This document shows positions 36,151 through 46,577 of a stretch of 64,000 bases of DNA, one piece after another (position 1 is the stretch's first letter; the number at the start of each line of letters is the position of its first letter). The notes below the pieces were generated by a model. It was not told where the DNA came from. It searched no databases and saw nothing but the letters and a program-made list of their open reading frames with translations. The DNA comes from Hirsutella rhossiliensis (Eukaryota; Ascomycota; Sordariomycetes; Hypocreales; Ophiocordycipitaceae): NCBI RefSeq assembly GCF_020360975.1, contig NW_025408680.1, positions 1,860,001-1,924,000 of the forward strand. Direction: 5' to 3'. A program made the translations under genes and the position numbers.

Positions 36151-38689
36151 GTGCTGGCCCAGGAGGGAACACAACTTTGTGCCTGCCCGAGAAGCGCTAT
36201 CAGTGCAGGTACGGTGTTAAGGTTATCCAAGATGCCCCCCTTTGCTGCATTCGCTCCAAGTATGTACTTGTACCAGAGCCTGTACAGCACTTGTGCCTGT
36301 CCTGTATGCAGAGATGCCTCTTATCACGTCGTACGTCGTACATGCGTGTAAGGAAGGGTTGTCTTTGACAAATGACTTGCCTTTTCTCTCGTCGTCTCGG
36401 GTCGGGGTGCTTCAAACCGAGTCAGCGGCTAATGCAGGCCCCCAAAAGTACAAGGCATACCTAGTACTTAGATACCTAGATAGGTAAGGTAGATACCTCC
36501 ACGGATACTACATGCTGTACGAATATATGCGTCGGCAGCAACGTTTCACCAGCAGCAGAACAAAAGGACGACGACAATTGCAGCGACTGGGCCTAGAGTC
36601 AGTGCATGTAATGCGTCAAGGTACGGAGTACCTTACAAACATGGAGCAGGGCAAGGCACCTTGCCTTGTTAAGCAAGGTACGAAGAACTTGATCCAGGGC
36701 AGGCGTTTGCCAAGCAGCACTGGGACTCTCCCGCCCCTCCATGTCTCGCTCTCTCTTCGGCCCCCCACAGCCGTGAGTGCAGCAAGGAAAAAGAAGGTCG
36801 AGCTTTTGGTTCTACTGCTACTGCACGAAGTACTCCATTCCATCTTGGCAATATGCATCAACAAGGTCGAGTCCACGTGGAGAGCTGATGCTGCGAGGTG
36901 CGAGATTGCAGACATGCGCAAAAGCTAAAGCTACAGTAGACGCGGAGACTCGGATTAATCATTCAGCCAGCACAAAAGGAGCATCTGCCGTGGGGGGCTT
37001 TGCTGCACGCCCTCTTTGGGCAGCAGTGTGTCAAGACGCGAGAAGGAATACAGTCTGCACAAGGCAAAGTACAGTACCTCTTCGGCCTTGGTATACGTAT
37101 AACAGGACGCAGCATGGCCTCGTGCACCTCGTGTGTGCGCAAGCATGTCAGAATGCACACTTGTACGGATACTGTACTGTACTACTAGCCATACGTGCGC
37201 CGCCTACTGTAGGTATGTACTGTACCTCAAGGCAGTTGGTTGACCCCTTCCCCTGTGCTGGATGATGATGATATGGCGATGACGATGATGGTCAATGGCC
37301 TGTTCCACGGGCTCGCGCCGTGATGCAATGCACCACATCGACTCGTCTCCACCCCTTTTCCCACTGCGTGTTTCAGTCCTTTTCCTTGCCGTCTCTTCCT
37401 TCTCGAATGCGGTCCCCTAGCCGAGCTCGTGGGTTTTGTCTTTTTTTGGCCGTGCAAAACAACAGGCGCTCGGCCGTCATTGTGCTGGGGGGATCACTGA
37501 CCGGGGATCAACGGAGATAGGTAGGGGAGGGGGGAGGGGGTACTGTACTTTAGTACAGCACGTACAAGCCAAGGTACCGCGACTTGTCAAGCGGCCCCCA
37601 TCCTTCATCAAAGGTTATATCACGAATCCCGTCACCCAGGGAGACAAGAATGAAAAAAATAAAGATGTCAATGGCAGACGCAAGAGAAGAGGATAAAAAA
37701 AGAAATTAGGCCCGAGCCTTGCGAGGCTTTGAGCTTGCTTGGCTGCCTTGAGCCTGTACGTAGTACATAGAGGTATAAACAGCCGATGCGCTCATCGTTG
37801 CTTCGTACAGTAGGTACCTGCCGTGCCGAATACCTAGGTAAGGGACATGTACGGAGTAGCGCACCTGGCACTCCTTGCCGACGCCATCAAAGAGCGCCCA
37901 AGTCTTCAGCGAGCATGTACGGATACTATACCTACAGATCTCTCGAACTTCTGCCAAAGCGTCCCCGTCGGCGATTCCCAGGCTCGAGAGCTCCGGGGCC
38001 TGTCGGAGGGCGAGGAGGATGACAGGTTACGAGAAAGAGGGTCCTTTTTATTTTTATCCCTTCCGCCCACAGCCTCGTTCGTTCATGTCGGTTGCTCCTG
38101 TTTGTTGTGCGCTGAGGGTACCGGTACTGCCGATTACAGAGGGCACAAGTCGTACTGCAGGCGGGTAATCTACAGCGCAGTGGACCCCGGCAATGTCTAC
38201 GTGTACACCCCTGACCCGAAACGCCCCCGTTTTCCTTGGTGGCAGCACCCAGTGGCAGCATCCAGTGGTAGCACCCCATACCGATACTCTGTGGGGTCTT
38301 CACAGTATCTCCTACAGACAAGATATACATGCTCCTGCATAGAAGCATGCAGTGCCGTCGAGGTACCCGACGCGGACAAATGTCTCGTGCGGCTTTGGGG
38401 TACGTGCCTAATTGCACCAGGGGCACCAAGTCCTGTACAGGGGTCTTGGATGGAGGGGGATTCATTTAAGCCTGGCGCCTCCTATTTGGGCGGTACGGAG
38501 TACCTACGGCGTGCCCTCCGTACCTCGCCTGGAGGTGGTGCATCGCGGCGGGTACCGTGCCTGGTGGCGGTACCTCGTCTCCCCCCAGGTGGGCGCATCA
38601 GTCTCGGGACTGTGCCTTCAAATCCAGGCACAGCATTGATCCCTGTGTTCTTCTTGATTTGCAGCTTCGCGCCTTTTCTACCTTGCCGT
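36151..38689. other. Gene-empty stretch rich in GTAC-type palindromic words
   Basis: 2.5 kb. Numerous TACCTAGATAGGTA, GTACAGTAC and GGTACC-like words occur near 36470-36500, 37060-37230, 37540-37590, 37790-37850 and 38500-38560. Frames are short and compositionally random. No RNA gene or element recognised. Confidence 0.55.
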
Positions 38690-39022
38690 GCCCGCTTGGT
38701 CTCCTTGTGGGCTTGACCTGTTACACACGTCCCTTTCTTCGGCCTCGTTCGTTGGCTCGTCCTTTTCTCCCCTCTCCTCCGCTCGCTCTCTCTCGTCTCC
38801 TTCCTCCCCTCCTCCTTATGCCTACCTAACCTCGCCACCTTGCCTCTCTCTCTCGCTCAGTCTCTCGCTCGCTGTCTCTTCGCTCGCTGTCTCTTCGCTC
38901 GCTCATTTTCTTGCTCTCATTCCTTCTCTCTCCCCATCTCTCGCTTTGTCTCGGAGCGTCTTCCTTGTCGCCGTCCTCTCGCTATCCGCCTCGTCGACTC
39001 ACCCCTCATGTGAAGCCTCGAC
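38690..39022 (+). promoter_or_regulatory. Pyrimidine-rich leader/promoter of the C2H2 gene with short tandem repeat
   Basis: Almost continuous CT/TCGC sequence for 300 bp. Within it GCTCGCTGTCTCTTC is repeated in tandem near 38868-38905. CT tracts just upstream of the ATG are a common fungal core-promoter/5' UTR feature. Confidence 0.5.
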
Positions 39023-40960
39023 ATGGACCAGAATCAACATCACCAGCAGCTTCGGCAGTCTGGGTCGCTGCCCACCCCCCACCAGGGGTCCTCGGCCTCG
39101 TCGCCCTCGCAGCTCGATCTCGACTCGACGCCCCAAGACGTCCTCGCCGAGGCCAGGAAGAACCTGCAGGTCCTCATCGACTCGGGCTTCTCCAGGGACC
39201 TCCTTCACCAGTGGGTCGACGACAGCCAGTCGCTACAGTTTCCTCTGCCCATCACGGCCCAGTCTTTCGCTTCACCGCAATCGCAACCGCAGCACTCGCC
39301 CACCCCCCAACATCCACCGCCACCGCCACCGCCCCAACGATGCGCCCCTCCGCCCTCCCCATCTCGAACCCCCTCGGCCTCGGAAAGGCCCACGCCTGTC
39401 GTCTCCGTCTCCGGCCCGCCTCCCTCCGCCGCCCCGCCGCCAGTTCCGTCCATCGCCATCAAGCCCGAGACGCTGCCCGATGACGTCTCCCGAACCTGGC
39501 CTCCCTCGACCCTGGCCTCGCCGAATCCGCCCCCCGAGCGGCCCACCACCGGCGTTCATGATGCCGATTCCTCCATCTTCATGGCTCCCCCTGCGCCCTT
39601 CTCTCACTCTCACCGCCCCAGGATATCCATCTCCTCCGTCAGTTCGGGCTCCTCGGGCCACGCCTCCATTTGGTCCACAAATTCGGCCCAGTCCTCCTTC
39701 TCGTGGCATTCTGCAACGACAGGCAATCGCGCCATGGCCCCCTTGCCCATGCCCCCTCCCGCTGGCGGCATGCCCGTCCTCAACGGCTCCCATGTTGGCT
39801 CCTCCGCCACCAGCCCCGGCAGGCAAAACGTCTACTGGTGCACCTCGTGCGAGACCAGCTTCAAGCGCAAGTACGACTGGAAGCGGCACGAGGACGAGTT
39901 CCACGAGCGCTGGAGAAAGTACCCTTGTCCTGAGCCCGGCTGCAACCGCAGCTTCTGGGGCTCCAACTCGTTCAACCAGCACCACAAGCAGTGCCATGGC
40001 TGCAAGACGTGTCCCCACGCCGAAAAGGTGGTCAAGTTCCTCCGCAAACGCAAGTACTGGGCCTGCGGCTTTTGCTCCGCCCTCCATCCGGCCCGCGAGC
40101 GCCACGTCGAACACGTCGCCCGTCACTTCGAGTCCGGCATGACCAAGGGGGACTGGATGCACTCGAGGGTCGTTTACGGCCTTCTCCACCAGCCCCTCAT
40201 CCACGAGGCCTGGGACGCCCTGGTCAACAGCAAGCAGCCCGACTATACCGGCCGGCGGCCTCAGTTTAGCTGGCACCCGAGTAAGACCGGGCGCGCCCAG
40301 GGCTTCCTGGAAAAGGAGAGCGCCGGCCAGCTCCAGGACCTGCTCGAGTTCTTCTCCGGCGACGAGGGCGAGGCGCAGTGGATTGTCACGTCTGCCTACG
40401 AGCTGGCCGACATTGTCCTGACCTCGGGGCCTCTTGGCTCACCGCAGTTCTCGGGCCCTCCAGCCACAAGCATGGGTCCGCCTCAACAATACCCATCGCA
40501 AGACGTTCACGCAGCCTTTCCCACGGTGCCCTCGCAGTCATCGCACCAATCCATGATGCCGTCTCCGAACCCAAACAGCCATGATTCCTACACTTCCACG
40601 TTCCGAAACACAATGTTTGTGCCGTCGCAGCAGTTTTCGACCGCGTCTGGCCCATCACCAGAATCCTCGTCACACTCTCCCCTGGCGGCATCACACTCCC
40701 CTTTGACCGCCTCTCAATCGCCATTACCGTCGTCACATTCGCCCCTGGAGACTCGAGCGCTACTGTCATCCTCGTCCTCGGGCCATGCCAGTGCCGACTC
40801 GATGGACTTTGAGTACTCTCCGGCTCCCGTTGCATTCGAGGGCTGGGATGCCATTTCAGGGGGCGGAATGCACGACACAACGCCGCAGCCGTCTGACGCG
40901 GGCCATCAAGGTGCCTGGGGGATGATGCAATACTTTGGGGATCCGCGAGTCACGTCTTGA
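39023..40960 (+). CDS. C2H2 zinc-finger protein, fungal, single exon
   Basis: 645 aa, no intron needed. The first 250 residues are Pro/Gln/Ser-rich and disordered after a short helical block (DVLAEARKNLQVLIDSGF). The zinc-finger region starts near residue 271: CTSCETSFKRKYDWKRHEDEFH is a classical C2H2 finger (C273, C276 and two His), followed by CPEPGCNRSFWG...HHKQCHGCKTC and CGFCSALHPARERHVEHVARHFE, which are irregular C2H2/CCHC-like units. A conserved WMHSRVVYGLLHQPLIHEAW block follows, then a long Ser/Pro tail with short SHSPL repeats (about residues 550-580). The architecture suggests a nuclear DNA-binding regulator; the target is unknown. It stands between a gene-empty stretch and the orphan Lys/Ser-rich genes. 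Confidence 0.9.
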   Translation: MDQNQHHQQLRQSGSLPTPHQGSSASSPSQLDLDSTPQDVLAEARKNLQVLIDSGFSRDLLHQWVDDSQSLQFPLPITAQSFASPQSQPQHSPTPQHPPPPPPPQRCAPPPSPSRTPSASERPTPVVSVSGPPPSAAPPPVPSIAIKPETLPDDVSRTWPPSTLASPNPPPERPTTGVHDADSSIFMAPPAPFSHSHRPRISISSVSSGSSGHASIWSTNSAQSSFSWHSATTGNRAMAPLPMPPPAGGMPVLNGSHVGSSATSPGRQNVYWCTSCETSFKRKYDWKRHEDEFHERWRKYPCPEPGCNRSFWGSNSFNQHHKQCHGCKTCPHAEKVVKFLRKRKYWACGFCSALHPARERHVEHVARHFESGMTKGDWMHSRVVYGLLHQPLIHEAWDALVNSKQPDYTGRRPQFSWHPSKTGRAQGFLEKESAGQLQDLLEFFSGDEGEAQWIVTSAYELADIVLTSGPLGSPQFSGPPATSMGPPQQYPSQDVHAAFPTVPSQSSHQSMMPSPNPNSHDSYTSTFRNTMFVPSQQFSTASGPSPESSSHSPLAASHSPLTASQSPLPSSHSPLETRALLSSSSSGHASADSMDFEYSPAPVAFEGWDAISGGGMHDTTPQPSDAGHQGAWGMMQYFGDPRVTS

Positions 40961-41983
40961 CGCCTTTGTTATTTTGTCTGACTGCGAAGTTTCTCTTCCG
41001 CCTGCTGCTCCGCCTATCCCGGTCTCGAGACGAGTTTTCCTTTTCTTGCTTAGTCTACTAATGTGTTGTCGTATCGCGCGTATACCTTTGCAATGCTGCA
41101 GCTTCTCCCGATATATTGGATGACAATAGTCTTTCTCTACACGGGGCAGCGCCGCGGCTGCCTCTAGACCTAATGATAATACCCCCGAAGGACGAGTCGG
41201 AGATGGAAGGCAATGCGTGCTCTCTTCCCCTGCGTCTTTCTTTCACGTTGCTGCGGAGATGGGAAGGATCAAGACATGGAAGCAAGATATTGTCCTTTCT
41301 CTAATGTGTGTTTTTGGAACCTCGGAGTTTGGAGGTTGGCCAGCTCTGCAATGCCTCATGGATGCTTTCTTTTTACCGATATTCCGTTCCTGGACGCGAG
41401 AGGGGGAACACGAGGGCAAGAAGCTCTAGGTCATGTATTAGAAATGGGGCGACTTGCCCACAGCTCGCCGTGGCGAGACACGGGGTTTCCTAAGAGAGGC
41501 TGGAAACGGAAAAGCCGGGTTGGGTGGGATTCTTGTATGCTGAGTCCCCCTCTCCCGGACGTCATTAAATACTGCCGAGGCCTTGAATGATCAAGCCAGG
41601 AACCGGTTAATCGTCTAAAAGACTCATGTACTCTTCAGAGCTGGCCTCTATCAAAGGTGACGATGTCAAGGATAGATGCTGACTGGATCGCGGGTCTGCC
41701 ACGACACGTCAACCAAAGGCTGCCTTGAGATGACATGAAGAACGATATCGAGAACGAGAGACGTCTATACCATGGTCTAGCCCAGCGTCGCGTGAGCACA
41801 TACGTTGCAGCCAAGTCCTTCTCAACTCATGCCCATCCCACGGCCCGAACAGAGGCGGCGCTCTCTGCAGCGCGACGATGAACGTATCTTCAAAGATGCT
41901 CCGAGTTCAAGCCTTGGCCGGAACGGTACCCTGACCTTGACGAGACTCGCGTCGAGTTGCGGATTCGGTGTATCGTGGATAGG
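40961..41983. other. Intergenic: 3' flank of the C2H2 gene
   Basis: 1 kb, no protein-like frame, no repeat recognised. It ends at a TATA box for the next plus-strand gene. Confidence 0.55.
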
Positions 41984-41992
41984 TATATAAAG
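41984..41992 (+). promoter_or_regulatory. TATA box upstream of the small Lys-rich gene
   Basis: TATATAAAG, about 200 bp before the ATG at 42190, followed by an AT/CT-rich leader. It supports a transcription unit for an otherwise unrecognised short gene. Confidence 0.5.
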
Positions 41993-42189
41993 AGTGAGTC
42001 CACCGTGTATCGTCTTGGAGACCGTCATGCTTCTCTTCTTCTTTAGTCAAGTTGCTGCTCATTTGAGCCATCGAAACTTTTTTTCAACTCTCTTCGAAAG
42101 TGACAATCCGCTGTACTCTCTCGCGCAGATACTCACCCTAAGGACACGCATAGAAGCGACACAACTGTTCGACTTTCAACTTGGTAAAG

Positions 42190-42627
42190 ATGTTTGGTCT
42201 GGGAAAAGGGAGAGAAAAGGGAGAGAAAAAGAGAAGAAGTAGGCGGCGCCAGTCGGAAGAGTTTGCAGAAGCCGCCACGGTCTCACGGTCGCAGCCAAAG
42301 TCGCACGCAAAGAGCAGCGGCATCAAGGTTGACAAGGGCAAGGGCGAGGAAAAGGAAAAAGAGCAGACGAGCTCGCACAACCGTCGCCACCGTTCTTCCG
42401 GCTCCCGTCACGCCCCCAGCGCCCACAAGTCACAGGGCAAGAGCGGCAAGGCCAAGGCGAGCGACGGCACGCCTCAGCCTGAAGACAGCCCGGTCCATGC
42501 CAAGTCGCTTAGGCACTGCGAGGAAATGCGACGGCACCAGGAGGAGTGGCGGCGACAGCAGCAGCAGCAACAGCAGTCTCCGCGCTCTAAGAGCGACAAG
42601 GGAAAGGGAAAGGAACGAGAGAGGTGA
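42190..42627 (+). CDS. Small Lys/Arg/Ser-rich orphan protein
   Basis: 145 aa from ATG 42190 (MFGLGKGREKGEKKRRSRRR). No domain recognised. The composition is extreme: Lys, Arg, Ser, Glu and Gln dominate, there is a run of seven Gln (HQEEWRRQQQQQQQ) and the end is KSDKGKGKERER. An upstream TATA box and pyrimidine-containing leader support expression. The KGKGKE-type ending resembles the end of the larger repeat protein 1.4 kb downstream (KEGKSKGKEKE), so the two may be related or share a compositional bias. Probably intrinsically disordered and, by its basic clusters, nuclear (inference). It could also be a chance frame in biased DNA. Confidence 0.5.
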   Translation: MFGLGKGREKGEKKRRSRRRQSEEFAEAATVSRSQPKSHAKSSGIKVDKGKGEEKEKEQTSSHNRRHRSSGSRHAPSAHKSQGKSGKAKASDGTPQPEDSPVHAKSLRHCEEMRRHQEEWRRQQQQQQQSPRSKSDKGKGKERER

Positions 42628-43789
42628 AGACGAAGTGGCCGGGGATGAAACGAAGCCGGGGGCTTGTCTTGTGGACTGAGTTTTGTCTTTCAAGAGGCCG
42701 TGTTTGCCGGTCAAGATGCCGTCAGGATGCTTCGTAGCCCCGAGTCGGCTTATGATGGAAAAGGGTGCGCATTTCAGGCTTGGGGACGTTGCCAACATAT
42801 GCTTTCATCTCTTGTTCTTTCACGACGTCTTTGAATGAAATTAATACGTTGCCGCCAGCACGTACCTTGCAATCGAAGCTCTCCGTGACAACTAGTAGCC
42901 AGCCCGGCTCGGCCAACGACGCGGATCATCTGGCAATGCGTGGTTAAAAGCCGATACAGGGGCTTCATACCGGCGTTGGCAGCCCGATAGCCGGCCGGCT
43001 CGGCCGCGCTGGGTCCGGCATTATCCACCTCGACCGGCCGGGTAAGGGTCCATTAACAGTGAAACAGACCGACAACACAAACTCGTGCGAGCTTGGCCTT
43101 GCTTATTGTGCCTCCCGCGCCCAGGTATGCAGGAAACAGAATTTGAACACAGACAGTACGCGAAGCAGCCCCGTTGCAACCAAGTGAAAGGTCGGCATGG
43201 GAACAGGCTAAACAGCCTTGCGAGAGCTGCTTCTCTTTTCAATCGAAATGCGGCTTCCACTGTGAACCTCGACACTATGAACCATACAGCTGTGAACAAC
43301 GAGCAGATGAGAGCTCGGCGGGCGGAGTGACTTGCAACAAAGACTTGGAAGTTGCTCCGAGAACAAGCAAACAGGGGAGATGGCAACTCAAAGAGTACAA
43401 AGTAGGGGCACGTCCATATATACCTGGCCAGGGTCGAACAATGTTCGGGAGTAAAGCACACTTGTTTTGAACAAGCTGGAGAGGGACAGTGCACAGGCGA
43501 GATACGAAAGATTGCACGCTGTACGATGGGCTCTCGGTGGACTCTACTGGATATCTAGTCGGATGGCATCGAACAGAGATGCGTCTCAAGTCGCTGGAGG
43601 ACGCTGTGATTTCGGAGGTCAAGGGGGTGAAGCCTTGCGACTTGATTCACAGCTGTTCACTCAGCTTGGAGTCTGCAAACGGCGGGCATTTCAGATCTTG
43701 TGCATGCTGCTCCCAAAACACGCCTGTTCTTTCATTGAACAGCTCAACCGGCATCGTAACCTGGGCAGTTAATCTTTTGTTTCTTGCAG
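42628..43789. other. Intergenic between the two Lys/Ser-rich genes
   Basis: 1.2 kb. A palindrome-like GCCGGCCGGCTCGGCC stretch lies near 42990-43010. Short frames only. The right end carries TTTCTTGCAG, which resembles a splice acceptor, immediately before a TATA-like sequence. Confidence 0.5.
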
Positions 43790-43796
43790 TATAAAG
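43790..43796 (+). promoter_or_regulatory. TATA-like element upstream of the repeat-protein gene
   Basis: TATAAAG 213 bp before the chosen ATG at 44003. A 76-codon ORF from ATG 43821 overlaps the start region in another frame and could act as an upstream ORF. Confidence 0.4.
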
Positions 43797-44002
43797 TTCG
43801 CCTCTCCATCATCCTCCATCATGATGAAGCCCCGTATCCCTCTCCCGCCCTCAACTCAAGAGACGAGACCAGATCACCGGCCCTCACGCAACCCGAGCCT
43901 ACCGCCAGCCGCCGAGATCACAAACGACGCCGCTCGACGAGACACAACCCAAGCCAGCCCAGCCCACAGAACGGCATCTTCAGACCCTTCTTGGCGGCCA
44001 AG

Positions 44003-45502
44003 ATGGGGCCCAAAGATCACAGGCGCGTCTGCTGCACCCGTGAAGACATGAAAAGCCCCAGAACGAAGCCGTTCATGCCATTTAAGGAAGCGTTTTGGAA
44101 CCTGCAGCCCTGGTTCCTCAAGAAACTGTACCGCGACAGGCCCGACGCCTTTTACAAAGGGGCAAGCAAGCAGGAAAAGGCCAGGGCCAAGATTAGCGAG
44201 AGGGAGGCTCGGCTCAAGAAGAAGGCCATGAAAGTGCTGTACAGTCGAATGATTGCGGAAGAGAGCGTGGAGGACGAGCAAGCAGGCGCGGCCGAGGCGG
44301 AGGAACCAGCCAAGCTGGGCAAGAAACTGCCGGATGGCAAGAATCAAACCAAGGGCAAGACGATCAACGCCTTCGACTACCTGGACGAGGACTCTCCTCT
44401 GGCCGGCGAGCAGATCCGGGAGCTGAGGAATAAGATGCTGACCGCAGAGGCAACGGCAGCGGAGCCAACCAAGCTGAGAGAGGAGCGAAAGGAGGCACTC
44501 ATGCGAGCCATCGAGTCGCAGACACCCGAGGAGGTGGAAGAAGCGTCCCGGTTTCTCGCACAAGTCGCAAAGGTCATGGCCGCCAGCCGGGGCGAGCCGG
44601 TCAACGTCTTCGACTACCTGGACCCGGACTCTCCTCCGGCCGACGAGCAGATCCGGGAGCTACAGGACAAGATCCTGGCCGCAGAGGTCCTGGTCCAGGG
44701 TTCTGCGGGGTCGGCCGCGGCGAGCTCCCTCTCTCTTATGGAGCTGGCTCGGGTTTTGGAGACTCCGCTCATCATCGATTCCGCCGATGCAAAGTCCGAG
44801 GAGGGCTTTGACGCTGTATCCTACGCCTCTGGCCCTGGATCAAAGAGCGCTGTGTCAAAGAACTCGTCTTCGTCTCACGGTAAGTCGAGCAAGCACTCGA
44901 CGCCCGGTCCCAGCAGCCCGGCCGCCAAGAGTGTATCGTCTCGATACTCGAGCAAGTCGAGCAAGCATTCCCTGGTTCTTTCTGAGGTCGGTACCGGCAG
45001 CTCTTCGTCTCGACACTCCAGCAGGTCGAGCAAGCAATCCTTGCCTGTTTCTGAGGCCGGTACTGGCGGCTCTGCATCTCGACACTTCAGCAGGTCGAGC
45101 AAGCAATCCTTGCCTGTTTCTGAGGCCGGTACTGGCGGCTCTGCATCTCGACACTCCAGCAGGTCGAGCAAGCACCCCCCTGTTTCTGAGGCTGGTACTG
45201 GCAGCTCTGCATCTAGACACTCAAGCAAGTCGAGCAAGCACTCCTTGCCTGTTTCTGAGGCCGGTGCCGGCAGCTCTGCATCTCGACACTCCAGCAGGTC
45301 GAGCAAGCACCCCCTTCCACCTATCCCTATTCCGGCCAGTTATTCGCCTTGGCCCCAAAGTAAGTCGAGCAAGCATTCACTGGTTTCTCCCGAGGCTGGT
45401 CCCGGCAGCTCTTCGTCTCGACACTCCAAGTCGAGCACGCGCCACAGCAAGGAGGGCAAGAGCAAGGGCAAAGAGAAAGAGTCCTTGTCCCACGCCTCTT
45501 AA
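44003..45502 (+). CDS. Orphan Ser/Lys-repeat protein with internal duplication
   Basis: 499 aa from ATG 44003 (MGPKDHRRVCC). The frame is open further upstream but contains no ATG there. An N-terminal basic/aromatic block (FMPFKEAFWNLQPWFLKKLY) is followed by a Lys/Glu-rich helical part. A module with NAFDYLDEDSPLAGEQIREL at about 122-141 recurs at about 201-220 as NVFDYLDPDSPPADEQIREL, 79 residues apart and nearly identical in DNA, so this looks like a recent internal duplication. From about residue 314 the protein is a tandem array of 22-23-residue units of the type RHSSRSSKQSLPVSEAGTGG. It ends in KEGKSKGKEKE. The family is not recognised. Likely disordered, phosphorylatable and possibly nuclear (inference). 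A candidate lineage-specific fast-evolving gene. Confidence 0.65.
   Translation: MGPKDHRRVCCTREDMKSPRTKPFMPFKEAFWNLQPWFLKKLYRDRPDAFYKGASKQEKARAKISEREARLKKKAMKVLYSRMIAEESVEDEQAGAAEAEEPAKLGKKLPDGKNQTKGKTINAFDYLDEDSPLAGEQIRELRNKMLTAEATAAEPTKLREERKEALMRAIESQTPEEVEEASRFLAQVAKVMAASRGEPVNVFDYLDPDSPPADEQIRELQDKILAAEVLVQGSAGSAAASSLSLMELARVLETPLIIDSADAKSEEGFDAVSYASGPGSKSAVSKNSSSSHGKSSKHSTPGPSSPAAKSVSSRYSSKSSKHSLVLSEVGTGSSSSRHSSRSSKQSLPVSEAGTGGSASRHFSRSSKQSLPVSEAGTGGSASRHSSRSSKHPPVSEAGTGSSASRHSSKSSKHSLPVSEAGAGSSASRHSSRSSKHPLPPIPIPASYSPWPQSKSSKHSLVSPEAGPGSSSSRHSKSSTRHSKEGKSKGKEKESLSHAS
44942..45430 (+). repeat. 69-bp coding minisatellite, about 6-8 units
   Basis: Units start at 44942, 45011, 45080, 45149, 45215 and 45284 (spacings 69, 69, 69, 66 and 69 bp), then degenerate around 45356 and 45419. 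Each keeps the reading frame, so length changes cost only whole 22-23-residue units. Units two and three are nearly identical, pointing to recent unequal exchange or slippage. Confidence 0.9.
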
Positions 45503-45959
45503 GTATCATCGCCCTTCAAGCTGGGTCACAATTCCACGTCTGGTCTTGACCACGGCGCGGAGAAGTCGTCCAAGTTGGGGGCCAAAACCGCCCAAAGCGT
45601 GGCAAGTACTGTTGTGTTGCCATTACCGCATTAATCTATCAAGGGAACAGGAGCATCACGACGGGTATTCCCTACATCGGAGTCTTTGGAGAATTGACGC
45701 GAGCAGATCTTGATTTCATACGCGCGTAGACGAAAGACGCACAAAGCGTCGTCCAAACAAGATGATGACGATATGCCAGCTCGCATGATCTGACGCAGCA
45801 CACAAGACAATGGACGAGAGCACAACGAGCAGAAAGAAACCGCAAGGACACAAAAAAAAGGAGGGCGGCCAGCAAATTGGTACTAATAATGGATTGGACA
45901 GGGGAAGGGAGGAGAAAGGGGTGGCGAGCACGGAAAGGGATGGGAGGAACTCCTGAACC
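45503..45959. other. Intergenic, convergent 3' flanks
   Basis: Between the repeat-protein stop and the coding-like segment on the minus strand. No separate feature seen. The minus-strand frame from the next segment stays open through it, but its translation looks like untranslated pyrimidine-rich DNA. Confidence 0.45.
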
Positions 45960-46500
45960 ATAGGAGCTACCGAGATAGACATCAAGAAGCCTCCCACACA
46001 GGTCCGCAACGTGCCAGGCTCGCTTCACTCTCGCAATGACGGGTGAAGTCTCAGAGGGGCGTGGGGTTGCTCGACTGATCGAGAGGTAGTCTCCTGAAGC
46101 GCGGGAACTCGAGTTCAAGTCGGCCAGCGATGCGCCAGTGGCCGAGTAGATGCTGTCAAAGTGAGCGGGCATGCCCATGTCGTAATTGCTCTTGTAACCC
46201 GATGCGCCCTCCACTGGTCTGTTCCGGAAGTATGATTGAGGTGGCGTTAGTGCTTGATGTGTCTCCCATTTATCGTCCGGCGTCGAAGGCAGGCTGTAGT
46301 CGCAGAGCCCGAGCCCAGCGAGTTATCCGTCGCGAGACTGGAAAGCCTAAGCACTAAAAACGATCCCAAGTGTTCAATGCAGTAAACGTATTTCTATCCA
46401 CCAGAGTTTAGGCAGCCCCCTCAAAAGTATCCAAGATCGCCACCCAGCTCCCCCCTGACTCCCAACGCCTGCCTCCTCGGCCGCTGCCTTTTGACGACAT
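45960..46500 (-). CDS. Coding-like segment downstream of SPT8, gene model unresolved
   Basis: On the minus strand, downstream of a TACAG acceptor ending at 46294, a frame reads LPSTPDDKWETHQALTPPQS, then YFRNRPVEGASGYKSNYDMG and MPAHFDSIYSATGASLADLN, ending in a Ser/Thr/Pro-rich part near 46040. The composition is protein-like and unlike flanking DNA. A possible first exon starts at ATG near 46501 (MSSKGSGRGGRRW), but the only donor in the right phase is weak (GTCAGG). It could be a small separate gene or, less likely, an alternative 3' exon of SPT8. No family recognised, and the stop is undefined. Confidence 0.35.
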
Positions 46501-46577
46501 GAGGGGCTCTGTGGTTCTTCGTACAGCGTCGTCTTTGCACCACCAAGTAACTTACTTCGTACACGGGAATCAAAGCC

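Noticed and set aside
44942..45430. Regular 66/69-bp repeats considered as a CRISPR-like array
   Set aside because: The whole unit repeats without unique spacers, lies inside an open frame and the genome is eukaryotic.
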